Positions 17,536-25,866 are shown, counted from the first letter of the stretch. The stretch: DNA of 32,760 nucleotides from a virus (IMGVR_UViG_3300042549_007263:1-32760), one strand, 5' to 3'. The notes: generated by a model not told the origin, from the sequence alone. Made by a program: numbers and translations.

Positions 17536-18169
17536 TAATTATAAAATTAAAAGGGGATTTATTACACCATCCGAGTCCAAACAAATAATAAATTGGATAG
17601 ACTCAATTGACCATAGTGGTAATGGTGCTAATCATCATCTTTCGGAATTATCAAAAGAACTAAAAGGTAAAACTTATATGTTTGATATTTCGGATACACC
17701 TTTTACAAATTATATTACAAAGTTTCAAGCGGTATCAGATGTTTCAAAAGATAAACTACCTGATTTGATTGATACCATTATTGATAGAATCGCAGAAGAA
17801 TTTGAATTTCCTAAAAACCATATCTTTTTACAAGCGGTAGATATGAATAGTGGGGGAAAGATAAATCCTCACTATGATGCTGCAGTTGAAGGACATGTTA
17901 ATTATAAATGTAATATTAGTGTTTTATCGGAGGATTACGAATTGTTTTTAGATAAAGATGTTATAAAAATAAATGAAGGTGATTTATACGGATTTGAGGC
18001 ATCTCTATACAAACATTGGACAAACGAATTCAAATCAAGAAGAGTTTTCCTAAGTTTTGGTTTTATATTACCATACGATGTGGTGGGTAGAACTACAACC
18101 GATGTAAGAGTCCGATTAAGTAAAAGAATTGAAAGGTATTTTCAGAAAACAATAGAAACTACCAATTAA
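17525..18169 (+). CDS. 2-oxoglutarate/Fe(II)-dependent oxygenase (prolyl 4-hydroxylase-like)
   Basis: This 214-residue protein has the facial triad of 2OG-Fe(II) dioxygenases: HYD (His116, Asp118) and a distal His164 followed by Arg172/173, which would hold 2-oxoglutarate. The order is ...GGKINPHYDAA ... LYGFEASLYKHWTNEFKSRRVFLSFGF, typical of the P4H/PKHD family found in cyanophages and other marine phages. These enzymes hydroxylate proline or other residues, or sometimes nucleic acid bases. The only start before the conserved N-terminus is TTG at 17525, overlapping the preceding gene by 11 bases. The position directly after a Pro-Thr-rich fibre cluster suggests a virion-protein substrate, which is inference. 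Confidence 0.8.
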   Translation: MENNNYKIKRGFITPSESKQIINWIDSIDHSGNGANHHLSELSKELKGKTYMFDISDTPFTNYITKFQAVSDVSKDKLPDLIDTIIDRIAEEFEFPKNHIFLQAVDMNSGGKINPHYDAAVEGHVNYKCNISVLSEDYELFLDKDVIKINEGDLYGFEASLYKHWTNEFKSRRVFLSFGFILPYDVVGRTTTDVRVRLSKRIERYFQKTIETTN

Positions 18170-18199
18170 ACCAAACATAAACAACATTCGGTTCTTAAT

Positions 18200-18208
18200 G
18201 TATTTATA
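18200..18208 (+). promoter_or_regulatory. TATTTATA element upstream of 18213
   Basis: GTATTTATA ends four bases before the ATG at 18213. It follows the oxygenase stop by about 30 bases. Confidence 0.45.
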
Positions 18209-18212
18209 ACAT

Positions 18213-18569
18213 ATGGAATTTCACATAAGACAAGGGGCAACTGACCCAATATTAAAGATGAGAATGATTGACGACGGTAAAAACGATAAGTCATCATTCA
18301 ATGAAATGTTAGCAAGTGGTACAACAATCACCTTTGAGATGTCTGATGTGACAACGGGTGAACCTATGGTATTAGGATCTGAATGTCTTTTAACCAATAG
18401 AACAAAGAAATATAACTATACAACTGACGAATATTATATCACACATAGATTTACAACCGAACATACTTCACAAGTAGGTAGATTTGAGGGTAAGGTAACT
18501 ATTACGTTTGATAATGGTAATATCCTTATCTTACCCGTTAAAGAAAAATTATACATCAATATTTTTTAA
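18213..18569 (+). CDS. putative baseplate/tail beta-sandwich protein
   Basis: This 118-residue, almost all-beta protein starts FHIRQGATDPILKMRMIDDG and continues with TITFEMSDVTTGEPMV and VGRFEGKVTITFDNG. The order 'QG, strands, mixed polar turn, G-x-F-x-G, strands' recalls the N-terminal domain of BppU-type baseplate/receptor-binding proteins. The resemblance is weak and no partner is identified. A structural role fits the position after the fibre genes. Confidence 0.45.
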   Translation: MEFHIRQGATDPILKMRMIDDGKNDKSSFNEMLASGTTITFEMSDVTTGEPMVLGSECLLTNRTKKYNYTTDEYYITHRFTTEHTSQVGRFEGKVTITFDNGNILILPVKEKLYINIF

Positions 18570-18587
18570 TACCCCCTTTTTTAATTA

Positions 18588-18595
18588 TATTTATT
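18588..18595 (+). promoter_or_regulatory. TATTTATT element upstream of the DNA polymerase
   Basis: TATTTATT lies 64 bases before the polymerase ATG, in a 90-base intergenic region. The leader that would follow contains a short hairpin. Confidence 0.45.
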
Positions 18596-18613
18596 AATGT
18601 AAACAAGGCAAAC

Positions 18614-18627
18614 TGTGGTTTTCCACA
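18614..18627 (+). promoter_or_regulatory. small hairpin in the polymerase leader
   Basis: TGTGG (18614-18618) pairs with CCACA (18623-18627) across a TTTT loop. T4 polymerase gp43 represses its own mRNA by binding a leader hairpin; this one is smaller and 30 bases upstream of the start, so any similar role is only a suggestion. Confidence 0.25.
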
Positions 18628-18659
18628 AGCTAATACGTCACATTAAAAAAATATAAAAC

Positions 18660-21557
18660 ATGAAAGAGGTTATCTCTCAGGAAGTTATTGAAGGCTTCCT
18701 CAATGGTGGCGACGATGAAATGTATATCGTCGGAGTCGAATACGACTATCCCACAAACACAATCTACAAAATTATCCAAGACCCTGAACAAGGGAAAATC
18801 ATTAAACCTGATACATTTACACCGTTCTTATGGGTAGGTGATTTAACGGGTATGAATTTCTACGGAGATTCAAAGGCAATGCAGAAAAAACGTATGGGTG
18901 AGTTTGGTATTCTAATTGAAAAATTGGACACTCACGGTAATGAACGTTTAGAAAATGGTATGACCCATATTGTTAGAAGTATTAAATCTTATACGGATTT
19001 AGTATCGTTCTTTAGAATGGGTGGATTAAATCCATGGGATGAAAAGTGTAGACATTTATTTACGATCTTAAACCCTGTAGAACAATATCTTATACAGAAG
19101 AAAAAAAGATTATTTAAAGGTATTGACGATTACGGTGGAGTTAATCGTTTTGTATTCGATATTGAAACCACAGGTCTTGATCCTGAGACTTGTGTTATCA
19201 TACTAATTGGAGTTAAGGACAACCGTGGATTAAATGAAACAATTCCCGCGTTTGGTGAAGATGGTGAGAAGAAATGTATTGAAAGATTTTTCCAATACAT
19301 TAAAGATTTAAAACCAACGATTGTTGCAGGTTATAACTCAGCGTTCTTTGACTGGCCGTTTATATTAAAACGAGCAGAAATTCTTGGTGTTGATGTTGAT
19401 GGTTTAACACAAATCTTTACTTCTCAAGGAATGAAAGAAAAAGAAGGAATGTTAAAACTTGCAAATGAAATTGAACCATATAAACAACACGTTATATGGG
19501 GTTTTAACATTATTGATATTGCACATTCAGTAAGACGTGCTCAGGCAATCAATAGTGAAATTAAAAGTTGGGGATTGAAATATATTACAACATATTTGGA
19601 AAAAGAAAAACCTAATCGTGTGTATGTAGATGGTGCAAAGATTTCCAAAATATATCTTGATAATGAAAGTTATTATGTAAATCCAAAGACGGGTGGGTAC
19701 AAACAAATTGGAGAACCTGGTACGGAAAATTTAACACAAAAATATCCCGGTAAGTTTGAGATATGGACAGGAAGAAAAATTGTAGAACAATATCTTGATG
19801 ATGACTTGTATGAGACTATGGTCGTAGATGATAGTTTTTCTCAATCAACATTTTTACTTTCTAAATTGGTTCCTACCACGTATGAAAGAATTGCAACAAT
19901 GGGAACGGCAACACTGTGGAAAATTATCATGTTAGCGTGGTCATACGAACACAACTTGGCAATTCCAGCAAAAGATGAGAAACGTGCTTTCACAGGAGGT
20001 TTATCTCGTTTATTAAATGTGGGATATGCAAAGAACATTGTTAAGTTTGACTACTCATCACTCTATCCATCAATTCAATTAGTGTATGATGTGTTTCCTG
20101 ATTGTGATGTTATGGGAGTTCAGAAATCAATGTTAAAATACTTTAGAAATATTCGTATTAAATATAAAAACTTAGCAGGTGAATTGAAGAATAGTGATCC
20201 TGTTATGTCTGAGGTATATGATCGTAAACAATTACCAATCAAGATTTTTATTAATGCATACTTTGGTAGTTTATCCGCGCCACATGTATTTCCTTGGGGG
20301 GAAATGAATTCAGGTGAAACCATTACCTGCATTGGTCGTCAGTGTTTACGTATGATGATTATGTTCTACATGAAGAAGGGTTATAAACCTCTCGTAATGG
20401 ATACGGATGGTGTGAACTTTGAAACTCCCGATACTGCAAAAGATGCTGTGTATGTTGGTAAAGGATTAAATGAATTAGTTACTGAAGGAAAAGAATATAC
20501 AGGTATTGAAGCACATACTGCCGAGTTCAATGATATATTCATGAGAGGTGAGATGGGTTTAGATATTGACTATGTTGCACCAGCTTGTATCAATGTTTCT
20601 CGTAAGAACTATATCATTAAGATGATGAAGAAAGGAAAAGAGAAAATTAAATTAACAGGTAATACAATTAAATCTAAAAAATTACAAACATATATTGTTG
20701 AATTCTTAGATGAAGGATTAAAGTATTTGTTAAATGGTGATGGTCATTCATTCGTGGAATTATATTACGATTATGTAACGAAGATTTACGAAAAAGAAAT
20801 TCCATTATCAAAGATCGCAAACAAAGCACGTGTTAAACAAAGTATTAATGAATATAAAAAGTATGTTATGAAAACTACTAAAGCCGGTTCATTAATGTCT
20901 CGTCAAGCACATATGGAATTGATTATGAGAAGTGACTATCCTGCGGGTTTAGGTGACACAATTTATTATGTTAATAATGGTTCTAAAAAATCATCAGGTG
21001 ACGTACAGAAGATTACTAAACCAACAAAGAAACAACAAGAAGAATTCACTGAGAAGAATGGATATCCGATGCCGAATGATTTTATTGAAGTGAATTGTTA
21101 TATGATTGATGAGAAAGAAATATTAAACAATCCTGATTTAAAAGGTGATTATAATGTTCCTCGTTATTTAAATAATTTTAACAAACGTGTTGAACCATTA
21201 TTAGTTGTTTTTAATCCGGCAATCAGAGAAGATATATTGATTGAAGATCCAAAAGACAGACAATACTTTACAAAAGCACAATGTGATTTAGTTAATGGTT
21301 TTCCATTAAAAGAAGAAGGTCAAGATAAATTAGATGAGGTTATGACTTTATCTGATAGTGAAGTAATCTTTTGGAATAGAGTTGGACGTGATCCTTACTT
21401 TATGTATGTAGAAAATAGTTTAGAACTTGCTGATCAATATTGGGTGGAACACAATAGAAAAGTTGTTACACTTCAAGCTGAAAGTACTAAATCAAATGAA
21501 GAAGAAATAATTGAAACAAATGGTCACGATTATGCCTTTCACGCAATTGAAAGTTAG
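18660..21557 (+). CDS. family B DNA polymerase (T4 gp43-like)
   Basis: This 965-residue replicative polymerase has 3'-5' proofreading. Exonuclease motif I is FDIETTGLD (about 166-174) and motif II is VAGYNSAFFDWPF. Polymerase motif A is FDYSSLYPS (Asp464), motif B region is KIFINAYFGSL (about 528), and motif C is VMDTDGVNF (Asp581, Asp583). Motif C is unusual in having DTDG instead of the common DTDS. Length is close to T4 gp43 (898). The start is ATG with an A-rich leader and no Shine-Dalgarno sequence. The stop overlaps the end of the convergent gp13-like gene by four bases. Confidence 0.97.
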   Translation: MKEVISQEVIEGFLNGGDDEMYIVGVEYDYPTNTIYKIIQDPEQGKIIKPDTFTPFLWVGDLTGMNFYGDSKAMQKKRMGEFGILIEKLDTHGNERLENGMTHIVRSIKSYTDLVSFFRMGGLNPWDEKCRHLFTILNPVEQYLIQKKKRLFKGIDDYGGVNRFVFDIETTGLDPETCVIILIGVKDNRGLNETIPAFGEDGEKKCIERFFQYIKDLKPTIVAGYNSAFFDWPFILKRAEILGVDVDGLTQIFTSQGMKEKEGMLKLANEIEPYKQHVIWGFNIIDIAHSVRRAQAINSEIKSWGLKYITTYLEKEKPNRVYVDGAKISKIYLDNESYYVNPKTGGYKQIGEPGTENLTQKYPGKFEIWTGRKIVEQYLDDDLYETMVVDDSFSQSTFLLSKLVPTTYERIATMGTATLWKIIMLAWSYEHNLAIPAKDEKRAFTGGLSRLLNVGYAKNIVKFDYSSLYPSIQLVYDVFPDCDVMGVQKSMLKYFRNIRIKYKNLAGELKNSDPVMSEVYDRKQLPIKIFINAYFGSLSAPHVFPWGEMNSGETITCIGRQCLRMMIMFYMKKGYKPLVMDTDGVNFETPDTAKDAVYVGKGLNELVTEGKEYTGIEAHTAEFNDIFMRGEMGLDIDYVAPACINVSRKNYIIKMMKKGKEKIKLTGNTIKSKKLQTYIVEFLDEGLKYLLNGDGHSFVELYYDYVTKIYEKEIPLSKIANKARVKQSINEYKKYVMKTTKAGSLMSRQAHMELIMRSDYPAGLGDTIYYVNNGSKKSSGDVQKITKPTKKQQEEFTEKNGYPMPNDFIEVNCYMIDEKEILNNPDLKGDYNVPRYLNNFNKRVEPLLVVFNPAIREDILIEDPKDRQYFTKAQCDLVNGFPLKEEGQDKLDEVMTLSDSEVIFWNRVGRDPYFMYVENSLELADQYWVEHNRKVVTLQAESTKSNEEEIIETNGHDYAFHAIES

Positions 21558-22669
21558 ATTACAATAATAGATGAAGGCATTGCTCTAAACTTAAGTGCCT
21601 TATTAAGATTCTCCGCTTCGCCGGCCTTTCTCTCAAGAAGTTTGTCGGGGCGGAGTCTTTCTAATCTAGCCATAAGTTCTTCGACTAATTTAGATTTTTC
21701 ATCTTTACCTTCCGTAATAAGACTTGAATAATCTAACTTAACTTGACTATCAGGAACTTGTAAGTCTCCTGAGAATTTACCCCAAATACGACCTAAACCT
21801 TCTTTAGCGTAAGCAATCAAATATTTTCTAACCCAGTTTTGTGCGGGTTTATTTAAATTATCCCAAGTTAATTGTTCAGTTTCAACATCCGAAGGTAATT
21901 TAATAACGTCTTTGTTGTTTTTTAAACAAGTATCTCGATCCATAGTATCATAATACCAATACCAAACGTTGTAGTTTTTTTGTTGTATAGAACCAAAATC
22001 AAATTTACCACCTGGTACGTTATATAAGTGAACTAATTTTTTTCCTTCAGGACCCGCGGTAATTCTATAAGTTAAATCACCACCTATCAATCTATTCTTC
22101 ATAGATCTATCTTGCATCCTCAATAATAAGTCAAATGCCGGCATCATAAAATATGAACCTGAATTACCCATTTGAGCAAATCCACCCGCACCACCAAATC
22201 CCAATCCACCAAGACCACCAAATCCCGCCATAAACGGATCAACAAATGAATCATTTAATTCTGCACGAGTAAACCATAATAATTCATTTATCTCACGACC
22301 GGCTGGTATTTCATAAACCTGAGTTCCACCCGTTAATACAAAATAATCTTTCTTTAATTCTGATGTACCACCAGCTTGTAAACCTACAATTTTTGAATAT
22401 GAGTGAGTATATTGTGTTTCGTAATCCAAACTTCTTGTTGTAAAAGCTCTTGATAATGACTGGGTATCTACGTCTAAACCCGCTAATGCTGACCATTGAG
22501 ATTCGATCAACCAATCACTAACGTATTGTTCGTATTCAGACAAAGCTAACTCCATGAAAGTATCCATTTGTTCTTCGGTAAGTTCGATACCACGAACAGG
22601 CATACCTAAAAGGTGGAATACCTGAGTATATAATTTATCTTTTTCCGCTTGTGAAATAATTTGAGACAT
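21554..22669 (-). CDS. gp13-like neck protein
   Basis: This is a 371-residue protein. The N-terminal helical segment LGMPVRGIELTEEQMDTFMELALSEYEQYVSDW has the pattern of the N-terminus of T4 gp13-type neck proteins in marine myoviruses (LG-x-P, then helices binding the head-tail vertex). A beta region includes VLTGGTQVYEIPAG. A Gly-rich stretch of about 25 residues (about 148-172, GFGGLGGLGFGGAGG) interrupts the middle. The protein would sit at the neck, sealing the head and joining the tail. It is isolated from the other structural genes. A TATTTATA element lies 15 bases before the ATG on the minus strand. Confidence 0.6.
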   Translation of the reverse strand: MSQIISQAEKDKLYTQVFHLLGMPVRGIELTEEQMDTFMELALSEYEQYVSDWLIESQWSALAGLDVDTQSLSRAFTTRSLDYETQYTHSYSKIVGLQAGGTSELKKDYFVLTGGTQVYEIPAGREINELLWFTRAELNDSFVDPFMAGFGGLGGLGFGGAGGFAQMGNSGSYFMMPAFDLLLRMQDRSMKNRLIGGDLTYRITAGPEGKKLVHLYNVPGGKFDFGSIQQKNYNVWYWYYDTMDRDTCLKNNKDVIKLPSDVETEQLTWDNLNKPAQNWVRKYLIAYAKEGLGRIWGKFSGDLQVPDSQVKLDYSSLITEGKDEKSKLVEELMARLERLRPDKLLERKAGEAENLNKALKFRAMPSSIIVI

Positions 22670-22684
22670 AATTTGATTTATTCT

Positions 22685-22694
22685 TATAAATATC
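22685..22694 (-). promoter_or_regulatory. TATTTATA element upstream of the gp13-like gene
   Basis: On the minus strand this is GATATTTATA (core 22685-22692), 15 bases before the ATG at 22669, the same spacing as at 6361. Confidence 0.5.
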
Positions 22695-22707
22695 TTATAT
22701 TTCTATT

Positions 22708-22911
22708 ATGAACGAGAAACTAAACGAATTATTCAGTATCTGTGGGATTAACGATTTTGTGTTCCACTTACAAAAAGAGGGGGAAACTAACTATATAGAC
22801 TATACTTTATATCCTAAAAAAATTGTGGTGAACGTTCCTGATATTGAAGATACGGAATTTGAACAGTTATTAACTGATAAAATTAAGGAACTAAAGGAGA
22901 CTTTTAAGTAG
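22708..22911 (+). CDS. small protein of unknown function
   Basis: This 67-residue acidic protein has helical ends and a central strand pair (NYIDYTLYPKKIVVNVP). It starts opposite the gp13-like gene and its last 21 bases overlap the 3' end of the helicase gene on the other strand. No family recognised. Confidence 0.5.
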   Translation: MNEKLNELFSICGINDFVFHLQKEGETNYIDYTLYPKKIVVNVPDIEDTEFEQLLTDKIKELKETFK

Positions 22912-24642
22912 GTCTTTACTGAACGATTCTGAATATTCTCCGTCACCCATTACTTGGTCAATGACGTTCTTTTTCTTTTGTAAAATATTATAAATTACCT
23001 TTTCAATTGTATTCTCAAAAACGGGATAATAAACTAATACACTATTCTTTTGACCATAACGATACGCTCTATCTTCACCTTGTGAATGATCCGCCGGAAC
23101 AAATGATAAGTCATTCATTATAACAACTTCGGCGGCAGTTAATGTAATACCAACACCGGCAGCTTTAATATTTCCGATAAATACTTTTACCTTATCTTCA
23201 TTTTGAAATCTATCAACTGAATCTTGTCTTTTATCTTTTGACATACGACCATCAAGTGTTACAGAATTCTTTTTATATTTGTCATGTAACATATCAAGTG
23301 TCATAGTGAAGTTAGTTAACACAATAACTTTCTTTCCTTGTTCCAAACATTTATCTATCAATTCACAAGTATACGGAATTTTTTCGTAAGAAATAAGTTG
23401 TCTAATTTTCATTAAACGATTTAATGTAACGCTAATTGTTTCATCATTTTTCTTATCGTTGGTAATTCGTGTAAATTCTTCTAACTCTTCATCATACATT
23501 TTACTTGTAAGTTCAACAAACACAGGAGTAACAATCTTTTCAGGTAAGTCAAGAATATCTGTTTTCATTCTACGAAGAACATATGATTTAGTTCTCTCAC
23601 GTAATTCGTCTAAATTACTTGCTCCACTTGTGTTCCACACCTTTCTATTACCTACTGTAAATTGATATCCTTTACAATATCTACGAACGTAAGATTGCCA
23701 ATTTAATGTTAAAGGTGAATCAACAATTTTTAATAAGTTGAAATAGTTGATAGGTCTTGATGTCATTGGTGTTCCCGTTAATAACCATACCTTAGGAATT
23801 TGTTCTAACACATCATTTAATAAACGTGTTCTATTTGCGGTAGTGTTAGAAATATAATGTGCTTCATCTACAATTGCTAAGTCAAATTTTTCATTTACTA
23901 ATAATTTATAATCATCACTATCTTCACTCTTATCTGTTGTGTGATAATTTTTTATAATATCATAATTGATAATATAGAAATCAAATGTAGATCCCCACTT
24001 ACGACCTTCAACAATTAACACACGTCTATCAGAGTAATTTGCAATCTCTCTTTGCCAATTAATTTTAAGTGATGCGGGACAAACAATTAAAACTTTTTTT
24101 GCACCACATTCCAACGCCCCAATAACCGCTGACGTAGTCTTACCTAAACCCATATCATCAGCTAAAATAAATTTGTCGTTTGCTAATAATTTTTCAATTG
24201 CCACTTTTTGATGTTCCATTGGAGGTCTGACATCATATGGACTATAATCAATAACTCTATTTAATTTCTTTTCTTCTTGAACAATTGCGGCCTTTGGTAA
24301 CCACATTGCATGGTTTTGTTGACGTTCAAATACTTTACCCCAAATATGATAAGCTTTATCAGACTCACATAATAATTTTTCACACCATACTTTATCGGGT
24401 GGAGTTGGTAATAACATTTCTTCCATCAATTTATCACCAAATGTGGAAACAATATTAATATGTTTACGAGCAACCTTAGGAACTGTATCTTTATATTTAA
24501 TTACATACTCCGACTGTGGACGAGTTAATTTAAAATTTTTAACTTCCACGAATTTACGTTTGTATTCTAATAAAACATTATTAGATCCTTCGTATTCATT
24601 TAATATATCTCTCGCTTCAACCTCAGGTATTTTTCTTTCCAT
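22891..24642 (-). CDS. SNF2-family DNA helicase/translocase
   Basis: This 583-residue enzyme has all core motifs. Walker A is DDMGLGKT (162-169), the Ia region is VLIVCPASLKINW, the DEAH box is at 259-262 (AIVDEAHYISN), motif III is LLTGTPM (287-293), motif V is NIKAAGVGITL (491-501) and motif VI is SQGEDRAYRYGQ (520-531). Domain order and the QxxDRxxRxGQ-type motif VI place it with SNF2 translocases such as HepA and SMARCAL1, which remodel forks or anneal strands; T4 UvsW has a comparable role in phage. I start at ATG 24642 (MERKIPEVEARD) rather than 24696, because the longer frame overlaps the GT25 gene and a decayed second copy of this exact start lies upstream. Confidence 0.92.
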   Translation of the reverse strand: MERKIPEVEARDILNEYEGSNNVLLEYKRKFVEVKNFKLTRPQSEYVIKYKDTVPKVARKHINIVSTFGDKLMEEMLLPTPPDKVWCEKLLCESDKAYHIWGKVFERQQNHAMWLPKAAIVQEEKKLNRVIDYSPYDVRPPMEHQKVAIEKLLANDKFILADDMGLGKTTSAVIGALECGAKKVLIVCPASLKINWQREIANYSDRRVLIVEGRKWGSTFDFYIINYDIIKNYHTTDKSEDSDDYKLLVNEKFDLAIVDEAHYISNTTANRTRLLNDVLEQIPKVWLLTGTPMTSRPINYFNLLKIVDSPLTLNWQSYVRRYCKGYQFTVGNRKVWNTSGASNLDELRERTKSYVLRRMKTDILDLPEKIVTPVFVELTSKMYDEELEEFTRITNDKKNDETISVTLNRLMKIRQLISYEKIPYTCELIDKCLEQGKKVIVLTNFTMTLDMLHDKYKKNSVTLDGRMSKDKRQDSVDRFQNEDKVKVFIGNIKAAGVGITLTAAEVVIMNDLSFVPADHSQGEDRAYRYGQKNSVLVYYPVFENTIEKVIYNILQKKKNVIDQVMGDGEYSESFSKDLLKSLL

Positions 24643-24651
24643 CGTATTATA
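24601..24651 (-). repeat. helicase 5' end copy of a 51-bp direct repeat
   Basis: This is the first 14 codons of the helicase plus 9 upstream bases. It matches 25257-25307 at about 42 of 51 positions, and the first 32 bases from the start side (24620-24651) match at 30 of 32. Confidence 0.85.
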
Positions 24652-25255
24652 ATAATTTTTTATCTTTATTATGATGAGCAATTCGTTTATAACCATTTGG
24701 TGCTAAATTCGAAATAAATTTATTTTGGACCTGAATAAACATTGGGGTTGGTAAATAAAGATATTTAAGATGAGTTATCTTATGTAGTTCCACATCATAC
24801 GCTTGAGTAATTCGTATAGAGTTATAATGTAATAATAATTTTTCTGCACCCTCCCAACTTACTGCATATGAATAACAATTCATTCCCAATTCTCCTAATT
24901 TAAAAACATCAAACGTGTCCCAATCAATATTACCACAATCAAAGTGATTTACATAATCTAAATCATCCTCTATTAAAATAATGTTAGTTTTGTTATCGAC
25001 TGACCATTTTAAAATATTCATATGTGAAATGAACGTGGCCATTACCGCATCAACTATTACATCCCATTCATAAAAATCTACATATTTAAAATATCGTTCC
25101 CTTACTTCATCGGTTATTTCTTCAGGTGTCGTAGCATCCCAAAATTCAAAATCTAACCCAATCTTATCTTTTATAGAAATCATCCAATCTCTTCTATCCT
25201 TATTTGATTTTAAAGATAAACACCATACTTTATATGTTTGATTAGTTGAATTCAT
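24647..25255 (-). CDS. glycosyltransferase family 25 protein
   Basis: This 202-residue protein opens with VWCLSLKSNKDRRDWM, the family 25 signature strand-loop-helix. It carries LIEDDLDY (Glu96-Asp97-Asp98), the acidic donor/metal site, and later SYAVSWEGAEKLLLH, the typical distal motif. GT25 includes bacterial LPS galactosyltransferases and eukaryotic collagen galactosyltransferases. The acceptor is unknown; a phage fibre or host LPS are possible. The gene lies between the helicase start and a degenerate copy of that start, so it appears to have been inserted there. Its stop is four bases before the helicase ATG. Its own ATG lies in the remnant helicase sequence. Confidence 0.85.
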   Translation of the reverse strand: MNSTNQTYKVWCLSLKSNKDRRDWMISIKDKIGLDFEFWDATTPEEITDEVRERYFKYVDFYEWDVIVDAVMATFISHMNILKWSVDNKTNIILIEDDLDYVNHFDCGNIDWDTFDVFKLGELGMNCYSYAVSWEGAEKLLLHYNSIRITQAYDVELHKITHLKYLYLPTPMFIQVQNKFISNLAPNGYKRIAHHNKDKKLL

Positions 25256-25256
25256 T

Positions 25257-25307
25257 TAATATATTCTTTCATTCGACCTCAGATATTTTTCTTTCCGTCG
25301 TATTATA
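25257..25307 (-). pseudogene. relic of the SNF2 helicase start (TERKISEVE-stop)
   Basis: On the minus strand this segment reads ACG-GAA-AGA-AAA-ATA-TCT-GAG and translates TERKISEVE then TGA, matching the helicase MERKIPEVEA. The start codon is ACG instead of ATG and codon 10 is TGA instead of GCG, so it is dead. The GT25 ATG is created out of frame inside the next codons (AAATGAA). Confidence 0.85.
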
Positions 25308-25339
25308 TATAATATAACTAAATAGAATGTATTATTAAA

Positions 25340-25348
25340 CTATTTATT
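25340..25348 (+). promoter_or_regulatory. TATTTATT element upstream of 25354
   Basis: CTATTTATT ends five bases before the ATG at 25354, downstream of the dead helicase copy and on the opposite strand. Confidence 0.45.
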
Positions 25349-25353
25349 AGGAT

Positions 25354-25866
25354 ATGAACAATAAACTACCAATTACTCGTTTAGGTAAATTTTTCTCACA
25401 GGACGACTTTGATATTAACATTCAGATGGGTCAGGAGTATCTACACGGGGATTTGAATATGAAATTGGTCTTATATCGTGTTGATAGACAAAAGACCGAC
25501 AATGACAACGTATACGCTGAGGTGGGTATGGACGAGATTAAGTTTTTTCCTCCCGTTGAGTTTAATGCGTTAGTTAAAATCGATGAACCTAAAAATTCAA
25601 CATATACGAAAGGTTTAATGAGATATAGTGAACCAGGTAATTTAACATTATCAGTTTATATTACACATCTTAATGAATTAGGGGTGGATATTAGATACGG
25701 TGATTATATAGGGTATGCAGATTCAGAAGAAAGAATAAGATATTACACAGTTACAAATGACGGTAGAGTAACATCAGATAATAAACATAAAATGTTTGGG
25801 TACAAACCACACTATAGAACGATAGTTTGTGCTCCAACACAAGAAGGTGAATTTAGAGGAGTTTAA
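25354..25866 (+). CDS. putative neck protein (gp14-like)
   Basis: This is a 170-residue beta-rich protein containing VYITHLNELGVDIRYGDYIGY, with GDYIGYADSEERIRYY reminiscent of the GDLIYFP-x-x-x-x-x-x-E pattern of T4-type gp14. It starts the operon that continues with gp15-like, sheath and tube proteins, which fits a neck or tail-completion role. Homology is suggested by order and pattern only. The next gene's ATG follows one base after its stop. Confidence 0.4.
   Translation: MNNKLPITRLGKFFSQDDFDINIQMGQEYLHGDLNMKLVLYRVDRQKTDNDNVYAEVGMDEIKFFPPVEFNALVKIDEPKNSTYTKGLMRYSEPGNLTLSVYITHLNELGVDIRYGDYIGYADSEERIRYYTVTNDGRVTSDNKHKMFGYKPHYRTIVCAPTQEGEFRGV

Noticed and set aside
21611-21655. GC-rich inverted repeat (CTCCGC with GCGGAG) just after the polymerase stop
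   Set aside because: It could be a terminator for the polymerase transcript, but it lies within the gp13-like coding region, the loop is long (33 bases) and no T tract follows. Its coding use explains the GC content sufficiently.
24643-24696. Longer helicase start at 24696 (adds 18 residues)
   Set aside because: The extension overlaps the GT25 gene, is hydrophobic and AT-coded only, and the relic copy supports the ATG at 24642.
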